From Sinorhizobium medicae (GTDB lineage Bacteria > Pseudomonadota > Alphaproteobacteria > Rhizobiales > Rhizobiaceae): a stretch of 64,000 bases of DNA. Under the pieces are notes generated by a model. It was not told the origin of the DNA. It ran no database searches and saw only the letters and a program-made list of their open reading frames with translations. The position numbers and the translations under genes are program-made. The stretch lies in NCBI RefSeq assembly GCF_007827695.1, contig NZ_VITA01000003.1:186001-250000 (forward strand), in the 5' to 3' direction. Shown here piece after piece: positions 34,639 through 42,853 of the stretch; the stretch's first letter is position 1, and each line of letters begins with the position of its first letter.

Positions 34639-35187
34639 ATGAAGGAGATATCCCCATCCCAAACCTATCGCGTATTGGAACCGGGTCCTATCGTGTTGGT
34701 CTCCACGATGGATAATGGAAAGCCCAACGTCATGACGATGGGCTTTCATATGATGATCCGGCACGATCCGCCGCTGATCGGCTGCGTTATCGGCTCTTGG
34801 GACCACAGCTATCAAGCCCTCCGGAAAACCGGAGAATGCGTCATCGCGGTGCCCGGGCTCGATCTGGCTGAAACCGCAGTCGACGTCGGAAACTGCTCCG
34901 GTGATCGGGTGGATAAGCTCCAGAGATTCGGCCTCAAGACTCGGCCGGCCAAGGACGTCTCCGCTCCCTTGATCACGGACTGCCTGGCAAATATCGAATG
35001 TGTCGTTGTCGATGGAAGGCTGGTCGAGCCATACAACCTCTTCATCCTTGGGGCCAAGCGGCTGTGGGTCAACGAGGCCCGCAAAGAGGGTCGAATGCTT
35101 CACCACCTTGGCGACGGTACCTTCACCGTCGACGGCGGCAGGCTCGATCTGAAGGAGCGCAGGGTCAAATGGCGCCATCTCCCCTGA
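34639..35187 (+). CDS. Flavin reductase family protein (FMN-binding split barrel)
   Basis: This 182-residue protein follows the flavin reductase-like fold: an N-terminal PGPIVLVSTMDNGKPNVMTM, then PPLIGCVIGSWDHSYQALRKTGECVIAVP and a central NIECVVVDGRLVEPYNLFILG. The second stretch is shortened here to its key parts IGCVIGSWDH and GECVIAVP. Such proteins bind FMN and often deliver reduced flavin to a monooxygenase. The small monooxygenase-like protein three genes downstream is a possible partner. AAGGAGAG lies 5 bases before the ATG. It sits 57 bp after the SDR gene on the same strand and is probably co-transcribed. Confidence 0.88.
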   Translation: MKEISPSQTYRVLEPGPIVLVSTMDNGKPNVMTMGFHMMIRHDPPLIGCVIGSWDHSYQALRKTGECVIAVPGLDLAETAVDVGNCSGDRVDKLQRFGLKTRPAKDVSAPLITDCLANIECVVVDGRLVEPYNLFILGAKRLWVNEARKEGRMLHHLGDGTFTVDGGRLDLKERRVKWRHLP

Positions 35188-35241
35188 GAGGCGCCAGACC
35201 CTCAAGAAGCACCAGTAACCTGAGCCTGAAAGGAAGCACAC

Positions 35242-35526
35242 ATGTCTGCCTATCTCATCGTCGATCTCGATATCCACGATCGCAAATCGATCGAGGACTA
35301 TCGCTCCAAGGCCTTGCCGCTCGTTGCCAAAGCAGGTGGTCGGCTTATAGCTCTGGATGAAGCTCCACTGGAGCTGGAGGGCTGGAAAGCCGCCAACCTG
35401 CTCATCATCGAGTTCCCGGACAAGGACGCTATCCGTCAGCTCTTCGCTTCTCGTGAATACGCACCGCTCGCTGCCCAGCGGCAAGCTGCGGCAGGATCGC
35501 GCATCATCGCGATCAACGGCATCTGA
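35242..35526 (+). CDS. DUF1330 family protein
   Basis: This 94-residue protein is a small ferredoxin-like alpha+beta protein with the DUF1330 pattern: AYLIVDLDIHDRKSIEDYR at the start, GGRLIALDEAPLELEG in the middle and LLIIEFPDKDAIRQLFAS with the tyrosine of SREYAPLAAQR. The related fold occurs in dimeric monooxygenases, but the activity of DUF1330 proteins is unknown. It has AAAGGAAG about 6 bases before the ATG and lies 54 bp after the flavin reductase gene in the same run. Confidence 0.9.
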   Translation: MSAYLIVDLDIHDRKSIEDYRSKALPLVAKAGGRLIALDEAPLELEGWKAANLLIIEFPDKDAIRQLFASREYAPLAAQRQAAAGSRIIAINGI

Positions 35527-35627
35527 AAAGAGCAAGATACCGACAGCGCCCCCAACGGGCCGAGAGACCATTTTCGGCGCCGCGTCATAATGCGGATGTT
35601 GGCTTCACTAAAACACGGAGTACCCGA

Positions 35628-35930
35628 ATGGCTGAACTGAGCAACGTGGCCTACTTCACTGCAAAGCCGGGCCGCTCGAAGAAACTGGGCGATGAACTTC
35701 TTCGGCTCGTCGCTCCTTCCAGGAAGGAGGCTGGCTGCCTTCGCTACGAGATCCACCAGTCCAACGACGTCCCTGACGTCTGGATGGTACTCGAGAACTG
35801 GCGGTACGCCTCGGATTTCAAACTGCACATGAGCACGGATTACGTCAGGGCCTTCATGGTGAAGGTTCCGGACCTTTGCGTCGAAGACGTGGAAATCTGC
35901 GGCTACCGGCAACGGTCCCCGCAGGCTTGA
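35628..35930 (+). CDS. Antibiotic biosynthesis monooxygenase (ABM) domain protein
   Basis: This 100-residue protein is a one-domain ABM member, shown by VAYFTAKPGRSKKLGDELLRL, shortened here to its parts TAKPGRSKKL, then CLRYEIHQSNDVPDVWMVLENW and the histidine of KLHMSTDYV. Such proteins (YgiN type) oxidise quinols or act on electrophiles without a metal. GGAG lies 7 bases before the ATG. It is 101 bp after DUF1330 and 21 bp before the next SDR, so the run probably continues as one transcript. A quinol monooxygenase role is plausible but not shown. Confidence 0.85.
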   Translation: MAELSNVAYFTAKPGRSKKLGDELLRLVAPSRKEAGCLRYEIHQSNDVPDVWMVLENWRYASDFKLHMSTDYVRAFMVKVPDLCVEDVEICGYRQRSPQA

Positions 35931-35951
35931 AGCAGGAAAGGAATAGATGAA

Positions 35952-36791
35952 ATGAGTGCGAAAAATCCTAAAGTCTGGCTCGTGACCGGATGCTCTACGG
36001 GCTTCGGTCGCTACATCGCAGAGCACCTGCTGGAAGCCGGCGAAAAAGTCGTTGTCACTGCCCGCAAGACTGACAATATTGCCGACCTCGAGCAGAGCGG
36101 TAATGCCCTGATCCTGCCACTCGATGTCACCGACCGCGAACAGTGCCAACTGGCTGTAAAAGCTGCAGTGGCCCGGTTTGGCCGAGTCGACGTCCTTATC
36201 AACAATGCCGGTATCGGCTTCTTCGGAGCAATCGAGGAAACTGATGAAGAGGATGCCCGGCGCCTGTTCGACGTCAACTTCTTTGGGACCGCCAACGCTA
36301 TCCATGCGGTACTTCCGCATATGCGTGCCCGCCGCAGCGGCACGATCGTCAATATGACATCGATCGGCGGTCTGGTCGGCTATACCGGCGTTGGCTACTA
36401 CTGCGCGACGAAATTCGCGGTCGAAGGACTGTCCGACACGCTCCGGGCAGAAGTCGAACCTCTCGGCATCAACGTCATGACTGTCGAGCCAAGCGCCTTC
36501 AGGACAGAATGGGCAGGATCGTCCGATGAGGTCTGCGCAGCCATTGACGATTACGACAGCACAGCGGGCGAAGCCCGTCGTGCCTATCATGCCTCCGTCG
36601 GAAAGCAGGCTGGCGATCCGGCGCGTGCCGCCAAAGCGATCCGGGAAGCTGTCCTGGCACCGGAACCCCCACACCATCTCCTCCTCGGCAATGATGCCGC
36701 GGATGCTGCCTTGAAGAAGGCAGACGCGCTGAAGGCAAACGTCCTCGCCTGGGAAGCCTTGTCTCGCTCGGCCGACTTCCCGGCAAACTAA
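35952..36791 (+). CDS. Short-chain dehydrogenase/reductase
   Basis: This 279-residue oxidoreductase has the classical SDR features: TGCSTGFGRYIAEHLLEAG (cofactor loop TGxxxGxG), LDVTDR, NNAGIGFFG, catalytic Ser in NMTSIGG and YYCATKFAVEG. The GFG form of the loop and the length of about 280 residues resemble the retinol-dehydrogenase-like SDRs. The substrate is unknown. The ATG is reached about 10 bases after AAAGGAA. It follows the ABM gene closely and precedes the broken SDR by 64 bp. Confidence 0.9.
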   Translation: MSAKNPKVWLVTGCSTGFGRYIAEHLLEAGEKVVVTARKTDNIADLEQSGNALILPLDVTDREQCQLAVKAAVARFGRVDVLINNAGIGFFGAIEETDEEDARRLFDVNFFGTANAIHAVLPHMRARRSGTIVNMTSIGGLVGYTGVGYYCATKFAVEGLSDTLRAEVEPLGINVMTVEPSAFRTEWAGSSDEVCAAIDDYDSTAGEARRAYHASVGKQAGDPARAAKAIREAVLAPEPPHHLLLGNDAADAALKKADALKANVLAWEALSRSADFPAN

Positions 36792-36855
36792 TCCAGTCAA
36801 TCGAAACAGTTGAACACTTCCGTGGCCGCCGTCACGGAGAATGAAGGAGTGTGTC

Positions 36856-37624
36856 ATGTCCAGGCGTTTTGCAGGCAAAGTTGCTATCGTAACTGCCGGG
36901 GGGTCCGGTATCGGCGCCGCCGTTGCAACCCGTCTTCTCGATGAGGGAGCTTCGGTAATGATATTCGGAAGAACAGACAAGCGGCTGTCGGAAAGGACGT
37001 CGAAGATGCCAGCGGACCGTACCGGCACATTTGTCGCGAACGTCTCTTCACGCCGGGACTGCGATGCCCTCGTCGCTGAAACCGTGGAGAGGTTTGGTCG
37101 TGTCGACACGCTCGTCAATGCGGCGGGGATGAACCTGGTCGGCACGATCGAGGAAACGAGCGACGAGGACTGGGAAGAATGCATCACTTCCGATCTGTCC
37201 GGCGTTTTCTACATGAGCCGTGCCGCCGTACCGCATCTGAAGGAAACGAAGGGATCGATCGTGAACATCGGTTCGGTGTCTTCCCTGGGTGGAGGTTGGA
37301 GCCATGCCGCCTACAATGCTGCGAAGGCGGTGTCGCCAATCTAACGCGCTCGGCTGCCTGCGACCTTGGCAAGTACGGCGTCAGAGCAAACACTGTTGCT
37401 CCGGGGCTGACCGTTACCGGGATGGTGGAAGCGATCATGGATGATCAGGCCCTCTGGAAGAAGCGTGGTCCCGTATCCCGTTGAGACGCGCCGGCCAGCC
37501 GGAGGAAATAGCATCTGCTGTTGCATTCCTCGCCAGTGATGAAGCCGCTTGGATCACAGGCATCATCCTGCCGGTGGACGGCGGTCAGACCTGCACAGAT
37601 GGTGGCCCCGAATGGGGTAAGTAA
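36856..37624 (+). pseudogene. Short-chain dehydrogenase broken by two frameshifts
   Basis: The first part reads well from an ATG with AAGGAG 6 bases upstream: TAGGSGIGAAVATRL, NAAGMNLVG, NIGSVSSLGGG and YNAAK, all SDR motifs. At about 37326 one base is missing from what would be AAGGGC, and the frame then stops at 37344. The plus-two frame carries on as GGVANLTRSAACDLGKYGVRANTVAPG up to about 37460, shortened here to its key parts GVANLTRSAA and RANTVAPG. A second one-base loss near 37460-37478 moves the reading again to [19 protein letters not shown] and ILPVDGG, ending at 37624. Restoring two bases gives a normal SDR of about 256 residues. Either the gene is dead or the sequence has two errors. 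Confidence 0.85.
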
Positions 37625-37630
37625 CGACGA

Positions 37631-37658
37631 GAAAGTCCGGGCTTCCGCCCGGGCTTTC
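37631..37658. terminator. Hairpin terminator between the broken SDR and doxX genes
   Basis: GAAAGTCCGGGC at 37631-37642 and GCCCGGGCTTTC at 37647-37658 form a 12-bp stem with one mismatch around the loop TTCC. It begins 6 bp after the SDR stop and lies 20 bp beyond the DoxX stop on the other strand. The A- and T-rich stem ends suit a bidirectional terminator for these convergent genes. Confidence 0.75.
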
Positions 37659-37677
37659 CATCTACCTGTAAACTCGG

Positions 37678-38112
37678 TTAGTGCCGGGCGTCGAAGCTGT
37701 ACCGCCCCGCGCCGAACGCCACCACCTGCAACAGGCCGCCTGCCATGGCGATGTTCTTGAAGAAGTGAATGAACTGGTTCAGGTCGCTGAGATTGTCGTG
37801 GAACGTCATGGCAGTGGCAACGCTGAACACGGCGAGAATGAAAGCCACGATGCGGGTCTGGAAACCGAGGATAAGGGCGATGCTGCCAGCGATTTCGGCC
37901 ACGACCGCGGCGCCGTAGGATAGAGTCGGGAAGGGTAGGCCAACCATGTTGATGTAGCCGATCGTGCCAGCCGGGTCAGAAATCTTGCTGACACCGGAGA
38001 GCAGGAAAATGGCAGCGAGCAGGACGCGACCCGCGAGCGGCGTCACGCCGTTGATCAGAACTGATTGCGAAAGGCTTTCAACGCGCTGAGCGATTGCATC
38101 GGAATAAGACAT
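37678..38112 (-). CDS. DoxX family membrane protein
   Basis: This 144-residue protein has four hydrophobic segments. The DoxX pattern is visible in PLAGRVLLAAIFLLSGVSKISDP, shortened to GRVLLAAIFLLSGVSK, and in GFQTRIVAFILAVFSVATA followed by HDNLSDLNQFIHFFKNIAMAGG, shortened to FFKNIAMAGG. Members are often induced by thiol-reactive or quinone stress and are thought to act in membrane redox balance. AGGAGAACG precedes the ATG. The upstream region holds direct repeats at 38195-38221. Confidence 0.88.
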   Translation of the reverse strand: MSYSDAIAQRVESLSQSVLINGVTPLAGRVLLAAIFLLSGVSKISDPAGTIGYINMVGLPFPTLSYGAAVVAEIAGSIALILGFQTRIVAFILAVFSVATAMTFHDNLSDLNQFIHFFKNIAMAGGLLQVVAFGAGRYSFDARH

Positions 38113-38194
38113 GGACGTTCTCCTGAATTGGGCGTAGCCACCGTGGCTGCGTCATGAGAAAAAATTGCCACCATCCGATCCCACGAAAAAGCTG

Positions 38195-38221
38195 GATAAT
38201 GTCGCAGATAATCGTCGAAAA
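38195..38221 (-). promoter_or_regulatory. Direct-repeat operator candidate upstream of doxX
   Basis: GATAATGTCGCA at 38195-38206 is followed directly by GATAATCGTCGA at 38207-38218. The segment CAGATAATCGTCGAAAA at 38205-38221 resembles CAGATAATTTCGGCGAAAA at 42836-42854 in the pirin/LysR intergenic region. The shared words (CAGATAAT, then CGAAAA) suggest a common regulator, perhaps the LysR protein at 42872. This is inferred from two sites only. Confidence 0.4.
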
Positions 38222-38242
38222 ACTCGAACGATCAAGCCAAAG

Positions 38243-38270
38243 AAAAACCCGCATCTGTGAGGAAGCGGGT
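38243..38270 (-). terminator. Intrinsic terminator of the SDR-SnoaL-SDR operon
   Basis: On the minus strand ACCCGC pairs with GCGGGT around a 14-base loop and is followed by a T-run (GGGTTTTTC). It begins 21 bp beyond the stop of the SDR gene at 38291, as expected for a rho-independent terminator. Confidence 0.7.
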
Positions 38271-38290
38271 CCGGCCGGAGGGCGCATTAA

Positions 38291-39067
38291 TCAGATGACG
38301 GAGAGGAGGCCTCCATCTACGAGCAGGGCTGTGCCCGACACGTAGCTCGAAAGGTCCGAGCCAAGGAAGGCGACGGCGTCGCCAACTTCCGAAGGTTTGC
38401 CAAGCCGGCGAAGCGGTGTCCTTTGGCGGAAACCCTCCGACGCCTGCGCGATCCCAGGGCTTGTGCGAAGAAGCTCCGTGTCAATTGTGCCGGGCGCGAC
38501 CGCGTTCACTCGGATGCCGTCCGGACCAAGGGCGTCGGCCAATGATTTCGCCATCAGCACCACACCGCCCTTACTGGTTGAATAGGCGACCGTGATCCCA
38601 GCACCTGAGATTCCACCCATGCTCGCCATGAGAACGATACTGCCCCGCTTGTTCAGCGCCTTCATTTGGCGCGCAGCGGCCTGCGCCCCGAACAGCGGGC
38701 CGTCGAGATTGACCGACATGAGGCGGCGGTAATCGTCTTCCGGAACCTCCGCGCCATCGGTCTTCAGGGTGATGCCGGCATTTGCGACCATGACATCGAC
38801 GCCGCCGAAATCCTCTGCGGCGGCGACCAGGGCGTTGTTGTCAGCTCTGCGACTGACGTCCGCTTTCACGAAGACGGATTGCGTTCCAAGCTTCCGGATC
38901 TCGGAGGCGGTCGGCTCGCCGCCTTCGCGTGGTGCTTCGATAACGTCAGAGACGATAACCGCCTTCGCACCATGATCGGCCGCTCGAATGGCGATGGCGC
39001 GACCAATACCGCTCGACGCGCCGGTTACGATGACGACCTTGCCGTCAAGGATGTTACTCTTGCTCAT
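38291..39067 (-). CDS. Short-chain dehydrogenase/reductase
   Basis: This 258-residue oxidoreductase has [35 protein letters not shown], catalytic Ser in LMASMGG, YSTSKGG and the C-terminal SYVSGTALLVDGG, all typical of classical SDRs of the FabG-like group. The substrate is unknown. It lies 11 bp after the SnoaL-like gene and is followed by an intrinsic terminator, so it is the last gene of the minus-strand run SDR-SnoaL-SDR. AAGGATCACC precedes the ATG. Confidence 0.9.
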   Translation of the reverse strand: MSKSNILDGKVVIVTGASSGIGRAIAIRAADHGAKAVIVSDVIEAPREGGEPTASEIRKLGTQSVFVKADVSRRADNNALVAAAEDFGGVDVMVANAGITLKTDGAEVPEDDYRRLMSVNLDGPLFGAQAAARQMKALNKRGSIVLMASMGGISGAGITVAYSTSKGGVVLMAKSLADALGPDGIRVNAVAPGTIDTELLRTSPGIAQASEGFRQRTPLRRLGKPSEVGDAVAFLGSDLSSYVSGTALLVDGGLLSVI

Positions 39068-39078
39068 GATGGTGATCC

Positions 39079-39525
39079 TTAGAGTTCCGGCACTTTTGGA
39101 GCTGAGGGGGGCAGGGCATCGAGCTGCTGCAGGAGGTAATAGAGGTTGGCGACACCCCAGTGTTCGACGATCTGGCCGTTGCGAATGCGCATGGCGTCGA
39201 CGGTTTCGAACTTGATTTCCCGGCCCGTCGGCTCGATCCCAAGAACCGCGCCCTTATGGGTGCCGTGGTAGGTCTTGAAGGTTGTGACGATGTCGTTATC
39301 GACCGTCTGCCAGTGGATCTCGGCATGGAAATCCGGAAAAGCCTCGCGCAGGGCATGATAAAGACGGCGCGCGCCTTCCTTGTCAGGCGTCCCGCCAGGC
39401 TGCGGAGTGTGGTCATGGAAGTCGTCGGCGAAGAGTTCGTCGAAGAGGTCGAAATTGCCGCCGGACTGCACTTCGAGTGTGTTGCGGCGTACGATACCTT
39501 TTGCTGCTTCATGCTGGTCGGACAT
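39079..39525 (-). CDS. SnoaL-like ester cyclase family protein
   Basis: This 148-residue protein has the SnoaL polyketide-cyclase-like fold (NTF2-like): NFDLFDELFADDFHDHTPQPGG near the start, shortened to FADDFHDHTPQ, then FPDFHAEIHWQTVDNDIVTTF, shortened to FPDFHAEIHW, and the C-terminal RIRNGQIVEHWGVANLYYLL, which holds the EHW signature. Such proteins are common beside SDRs and may isomerise or hydrolyse small molecules. It lies 24 bp after the SDR at 39550 and 11 bp before the next one. AAAGGATC precedes the ATG. Confidence 0.88.
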   Translation of the reverse strand: MSDQHEAAKGIVRRNTLEVQSGGNFDLFDELFADDFHDHTPQPGGTPDKEGARRLYHALREAFPDFHAEIHWQTVDNDIVTTFKTYHGTHKGAVLGIEPTGREIKFETVDAMRIRNGQIVEHWGVANLYYLLQQLDALPPSAPKVPEL

Positions 39526-39549
39526 GGGATGATCCTTTCGAGGTCGGTG

Positions 39550-40323
39550 TCAGAGTTCAAAACCACCGATCGTCATGCCGCCATCGACGGTCAGCATCTG
39601 TCCGGTGACATAGGAGGCGGTGTCCGAGGCGAGCCAGATCGCGGCTGCCGCGATCTCTTCCGGCCTGCCGCCGCGTTTGGCGGGAATGGCGGTCTGAGTG
39701 AGGGCCGCAAAACCGGGGTTCTGCTGGCTATTTGCCGCCACCATCGGTGTTTCGGTCCAACCCGGCGCGATCGCGTTGACCCGGATGCCATCCGCCGCGT
39801 TTTCCATAGCGACAACGCGGGTCAGGCCCTGAACGCCATGCTTGGAAGCCGCATAAGCACTCATTCCTCCCGGCCCGGTCAAAGCGGCGACGGACGCGGT
39901 GTTCACGATCGACCCGCCGCCGCTGCGCTTGATGAGCGGGATCTGGTACTTCATCCCGAGAAACACGCCCTGCAGGTTGACGGCTACCACCCGCTGGAAA
40001 TCCTCAAGGGGGTAGTGCTCGATCCGCTTTGCCGGGCCCGTGATGCCGGCATTGTTGAAGGCGGCATCAAGCCGGCCCGATATGGAGCCGATCTGCTCGA
40101 CCCATCCGACCACCTGTACCTCGCTCGATACGTCGAGTTCGGTGGTGAATGCCCGGCCATCCTCAGCGCGGATGAGTGCTGCGGTCTCGGCAAGCCCATC
40201 GGCATTGCGATCGGCGAGATGCACCGTCGCGCCCTCACGAGCGAGCCCGAGTGCGATCGCCCGACCGATTCCAGAACCTGCGCCGGTAACCGCGGCGACC
40301 TTCTTTAAGAAGAGTGGGAACAT
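39550..40323 (-). CDS. Short-chain dehydrogenase/reductase
   Basis: This 257-residue oxidoreductase has the classical SDR features: TGAGSGIGRAIALGLAREG, TELDVSSE, NNAGITGPAK, catalytic Ser in NTASVAALTG, YAASKHGVQGL and a C-terminal SYVTGQMLTVDGG. The aspartate after the second strand (HLADRNADGL) favours NAD. The substrate is unknown. It starts 71 bp after wrbA on the same strand, with CAAGGAG about 5 bases before the ATG, and leads the SDR-SnoaL-SDR group. Confidence 0.9.
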   Translation of the reverse strand: MFPLFLKKVAAVTGAGSGIGRAIALGLAREGATVHLADRNADGLAETAALIRAEDGRAFTTELDVSSEVQVVGWVEQIGSISGRLDAAFNNAGITGPAKRIEHYPLEDFQRVVAVNLQGVFLGMKYQIPLIKRSGGGSIVNTASVAALTGPGGMSAYAASKHGVQGLTRVVAMENAADGIRVNAIAPGWTETPMVAANSQQNPGFAALTQTAIPAKRGGRPEEIAAAAIWLASDTASYVTGQMLTVDGGMTIGGFEL

Positions 40324-40394
40324 GACTTCTCCTTGCCAGCCGATCGAATCGGTTGCTCGGGTTGGAGTTGATTTTGGGGAGAGTTTGGGCGGGG

Positions 40395-41006
40395 CTATGC
40401 GGCGTGAGCAGCAGCGAGTGCGGCTGCGGTGCGAGCGACGATCTCGCCCTGATGATAGGCACCTGCAAGATCGATCTGCGAAGGCTGACGGGAGCCGTCG
40501 CTACCGGCAATCGTTGTTGCGCCATAGGGAGCGCCGCCAACGATTTCGTCCATGCTCATCTGGCCTTGGTGACTATAGGGAAGACCGACGATGATCATGC
40601 CGAAGTGCATAAGATTGGTGATGACGGAGAACAGGGTTGTTTCCTGACCGCCATGCTGCGTGCCGGTCGAAACGAAAGCCGCGCCAACCTTGCCGTTCAG
40701 GGCTCCGCGCGCCCACAGGCCTCCGGCCTGATCGAGGAAGGCTGCCATTTGTGAAGACATGCGGCCGAAGCGTGTGCCGGTGCCGACAATGATCGCGTCA
40801 TAATCGGCTAATTCTGCCACGGTCGCGACCGGCGCAGCCTGGTTGATCTTGAAGTGGGCCTTATCGGCAACGTCGAGCGGGACCGTCTCGGGGACGCGCT
40901 TGATCGTGACCTCGGCGCCGGCGCTTCTTGCGCCTTCAGCGATTGCAGCGGCCATGGTTTCGATATGGCCGTAGGAAGAGTAGTAGAGAACGAGAACTTT
41001 GGTCAT
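40395..41006 (-). CDS. wrbA: NAD(P)H:quinone oxidoreductase, WrbA family
   Basis: This 203-residue flavodoxin-like enzyme reduces quinones by two electrons, avoiding semiquinone radicals. The FMN loop is [13 protein letters not shown], the second flavin loop is [14 protein letters not shown] and the third is [15 protein letters not shown], all characteristic of Wrb[10 protein letters not shown] and [12 protein letters not shown] complete the family pattern. The length is normal. CGGAGAC precedes the ATG by 8 bases. Two operator-like palindromes lie 50-105 bp upstream. It is the likely first gene of the run that continues into SDR-SnoaL-SDR. Confidence 0.93.
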   Translation of the reverse strand: MTKVLVLYYSSYGHIETMAAAIAEGARSAGAEVTIKRVPETVPLDVADKAHFKINQAAPVATVAELADYDAIIVGTGTRFGRMSSQMAAFLDQAGGLWARGALNGKVGAAFVSTGTQHGGQETTLFSVITNLMHFGMIIVGLPYSHQGQMSMDEIVGGAPYGATTIAGSDGSRQPSQIDLAGAYHQGEIVARTAAALAAAHAA

Positions 41007-41054
41007 TTGTATGTCTCCGTGGCGTGCATGATTTCGATGGACCCAAGATGCTGT

Positions 41055-41111
41055 GTTCGATCATTTCGGAACAGCCGGATAAAATGATTGCTTACGTTCG
41101 ATTAAATCGAA
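41055..41111 (-). promoter_or_regulatory. Operator-like palindromes upstream of wrbA
   Basis: TTCGATTAAATCGAA at 41097-41111 is a perfect 15-bp palindrome with a single central base, and contains T-N11-A, the LysR-type core. An imperfect copy, GTTCGATCATTTCGGAAC, lies at 41055-41072. Both fall 49-105 bp before the wrbA start, as expected for a regulator site. The regulator is unknown; the LysR protein at 42872 is the nearest candidate. Confidence 0.5.
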
Positions 41112-41191
41112 ATGTTCTCGACGCCAGGTCTGTGGAAACGGGCAAAACCGAATGTCCGTTCTGACGGGCAGTGCGGGGCGAGCACGGCAAC

Positions 41192-41221
41192 GGCGTGCGG
41201 GAGTTTTCGCTCCCGCACGCC
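41192..41221. terminator. Perfect 12-bp stem hairpin after the F420-reductase-like gene
   Basis: GGCGTGCGGGAG at 41192-41203 and CTCCCGCACGCC at 41210-41221 are exact reverse complements around the loop TTTTCG. It lies 30 bp beyond the stop of the gene ending at 41251. No T-run follows on either strand, but the strong stem could end or protect that transcript. Confidence 0.6.
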
Positions 41222-41250
41222 TCCGAGCAGCCGGTTCTTGCGTCTTTCCG

Positions 41251-41847
41251 TCAGTCCCTCAGAAGGTTGAGCGCGACCAGCGGCTGACCGAAATGCTGAA
41301 GAGAGCCGGAGGCTTTGAAGCTGCCCAGATCGGATGGGGCAAAGCCGAGACGGGCGATCAGGTCTGCGACTTTCTTGCTCGCTTCAGGATAATTTCCCGA
41401 CAGGAACAACACGCGCTTGCCGCTTGCCTTGACCGGTTCGGCGGCCAGAACAGCTGCGGGGAGAGTATTGAAGGCCTTTACCAGTTGCGCACCTGGGAAA
41501 AGATCGGCAACAATTTCCGAGGACAGACGCCCGCCAAGATCACGCGGCTTGAAAGCTGGGAAGTCGATTGCGTTCGTCGCATCGACGATGGTGCGACCGT
41601 TCCAATCGGCTTTCCTTTCGGCGATTTCCGGCACGGCGTCGTAGGGCACAGCCAGTATCAGCACGTCGGATCGAAGAGCCTGTTCAAGCTCCACGGCATT
41701 CACCGCGCTTCCGAACCTGTCGGTGATGGGCTGAAGCGAAGCCGGACCGCGCGTATTCGCAATTACAGCGTCTACGCCTGCTGCATGAAAACGTTCTGCG
41801 AGGGCGGAGCCGATCGCGCCCGAACCGATGATTGCATATGTGGTCAT
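41251..41847 (-). CDS. NADP-binding oxidoreductase (F420-dependent NADP reductase-like)
   Basis: This 198-residue protein has the Rossmann start TYAIIGSGAIGSALAERF (GxGxxG), then IANTRGP and DVLILAVPYDAVPEIAE. The centre, IVDATNAIDFPAF and QLVKAFNTLPAAVLA, is typical of the F420_oxidored family of NADP-binding proteins. In organisms without F420 these act on other, mostly unknown substrates. It lies 27 bp after the pirin gene with AAGGAG 7 bases before its ATG, so the two are one operon. Confidence 0.88.
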   Translation of the reverse strand: MTTYAIIGSGAIGSALAERFHAAGVDAVIANTRGPASLQPITDRFGSAVNAVELEQALRSDVLILAVPYDAVPEIAERKADWNGRTIVDATNAIDFPAFKPRDLGGRLSSEIVADLFPGAQLVKAFNTLPAAVLAAEPVKASGKRVLFLSGNYPEASKKVADLIARLGFAPSDLGSFKASGSLQHFGQPLVALNLLRD

Positions 41848-41874
41848 GGTCGTTCTCCTTGATATGACGGGGTT

Positions 41875-42771
41875 TCAGTTGAAGTTCTCGGGGAGGGGAA
41901 TGAATTCGTCGTCGCCAGGCACGCCGGGAAACCGCCCTTCGCGCCAGAGGTCGGCGGCATGGCGAATGCGCTCCTGATCGGTGGCAACGAAATTCCAGCG
42001 GATGAACCGCTTCTCCGGAAGGGGCTCGCCTCCGAAGGCGAGGAACCGCGCCCGTTCGTTCGCCGTCACGACGATTTCCGCTCCGGGTTTGAACACGATG
42101 AGGCGATCCGGGCCATAAACACCGTCCTGGCCGACGAGTTCGATCGTGCCGCTGACGACAAAGATCGCGCGCTCGATATGCTCGTCATCGATCCTGTAGC
42201 GTGCCCCTGCCTGAAGCTGGATCTCCGCTGAAAAGAGATCCGAGAAGATCGTAGCAGGCGAACGGCGGCCGTGCAGGGTGCCGGCAAGCAGCTTCATGTT
42301 GATGCCTTCGCCGTTGACGGTCGGAAGTTCATCGGAACCAAGATGTTGAAAGAGGGGAGCTGTTTCTTCCGACACTTTCGGCAGAGCGATCCAGTTCTGC
42401 AGGCCCGTAAGCTTGCCACCATATGTGCGAATATGCTCGGGCGTCCGCTCCGAATGGGCGATACCGGATCCGGCGACCATGAGATTGACCTCGCCTGGGC
42501 TGATTGACTGCACGTAGCTTTCGCTATCGCGATGCAGAAGCTCGCCTTCGAGAAGGTAGGTCAAGGTCGACAGACCAATGTGCGGGTGAGGGCGAGTGTC
42601 GATACCCTCGCCGGCGCCGAAGCGGACCGGGCCGAAGCTGTCGAGGAATATGAAGGGCCCTACCATCTGTCGCATCGCGGCAGGCAATGCCCGGCGGACC
42701 GAGAACCCTCCGAGGTCTCGGGACGGAGGCAGGATGATCTGTTCGATGTCAGCATTCGACAAATACGACAT
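41875..42771 (-). CDS. Pirin family protein
   Basis: This 298-residue bicupin has an N-terminal cupin with the pirin metal motif DTRPHPHIGLSTLTYLLEG, a second metal-binding stretch GSGIAHSERTPEH and the C-terminal cupin around ARYRIDDEHIERAIFVVSG. The histidines and the glutamate that bind iron are present. Some pirins are quercetin dioxygenases and others act as redox sensors; which applies here is unknown. GGAG lies 6 bases before the ATG. It is divergent from the LysR gene, with a 100-bp shared promoter region. Confidence 0.92.
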   Translation of the reverse strand: MSYLSNADIEQIILPPSRDLGGFSVRRALPAAMRQMVGPFIFLDSFGPVRFGAGEGIDTRPHPHIGLSTLTYLLEGELLHRDSESYVQSISPGEVNLMVAGSGIAHSERTPEHIRTYGGKLTGLQNWIALPKVSEETAPLFQHLGSDELPTVNGEGINMKLLAGTLHGRRSPATIFSDLFSAEIQLQAGARYRIDDEHIERAIFVVSGTIELVGQDGVYGPDRLIVFKPGAEIVVTANERARFLAFGGEPLPEKRFIRWNFVATDQERIRHAADLWREGRFPGVPGDDEFIPLPENFN

Positions 42772-42823
42772 TGTCAGCTCCGGCGGTTGAATTTCTGTAA
42801 GCTGAAGGTAGGTCCACTAGACG

Positions 42824-42853
42824 TTTCGCAAAACTCAGATAATTTCGGCGAAA
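42824..42853. promoter_or_regulatory. Inverted repeat in the pirin/LysR intergenic region
   Basis: TTTCGC at 42824-42829 and GCGAAA at 42848-42853 are reverse complements 18 bp apart. Between them lies CAGATAATTTCG, similar to the doxX upstream repeat. A LysR regulator gene starts at 42872, so this is the natural place for its autoregulatory and target site; binding is inferred. Confidence 0.45.

Noticed and set aside
36841-37344. Shortened SDR read as an intact 160-residue gene
   Set aside because: The frame stops in the middle of the SDR fold right after YNAAK, and the missing parts are found intact in the other two plus frames.
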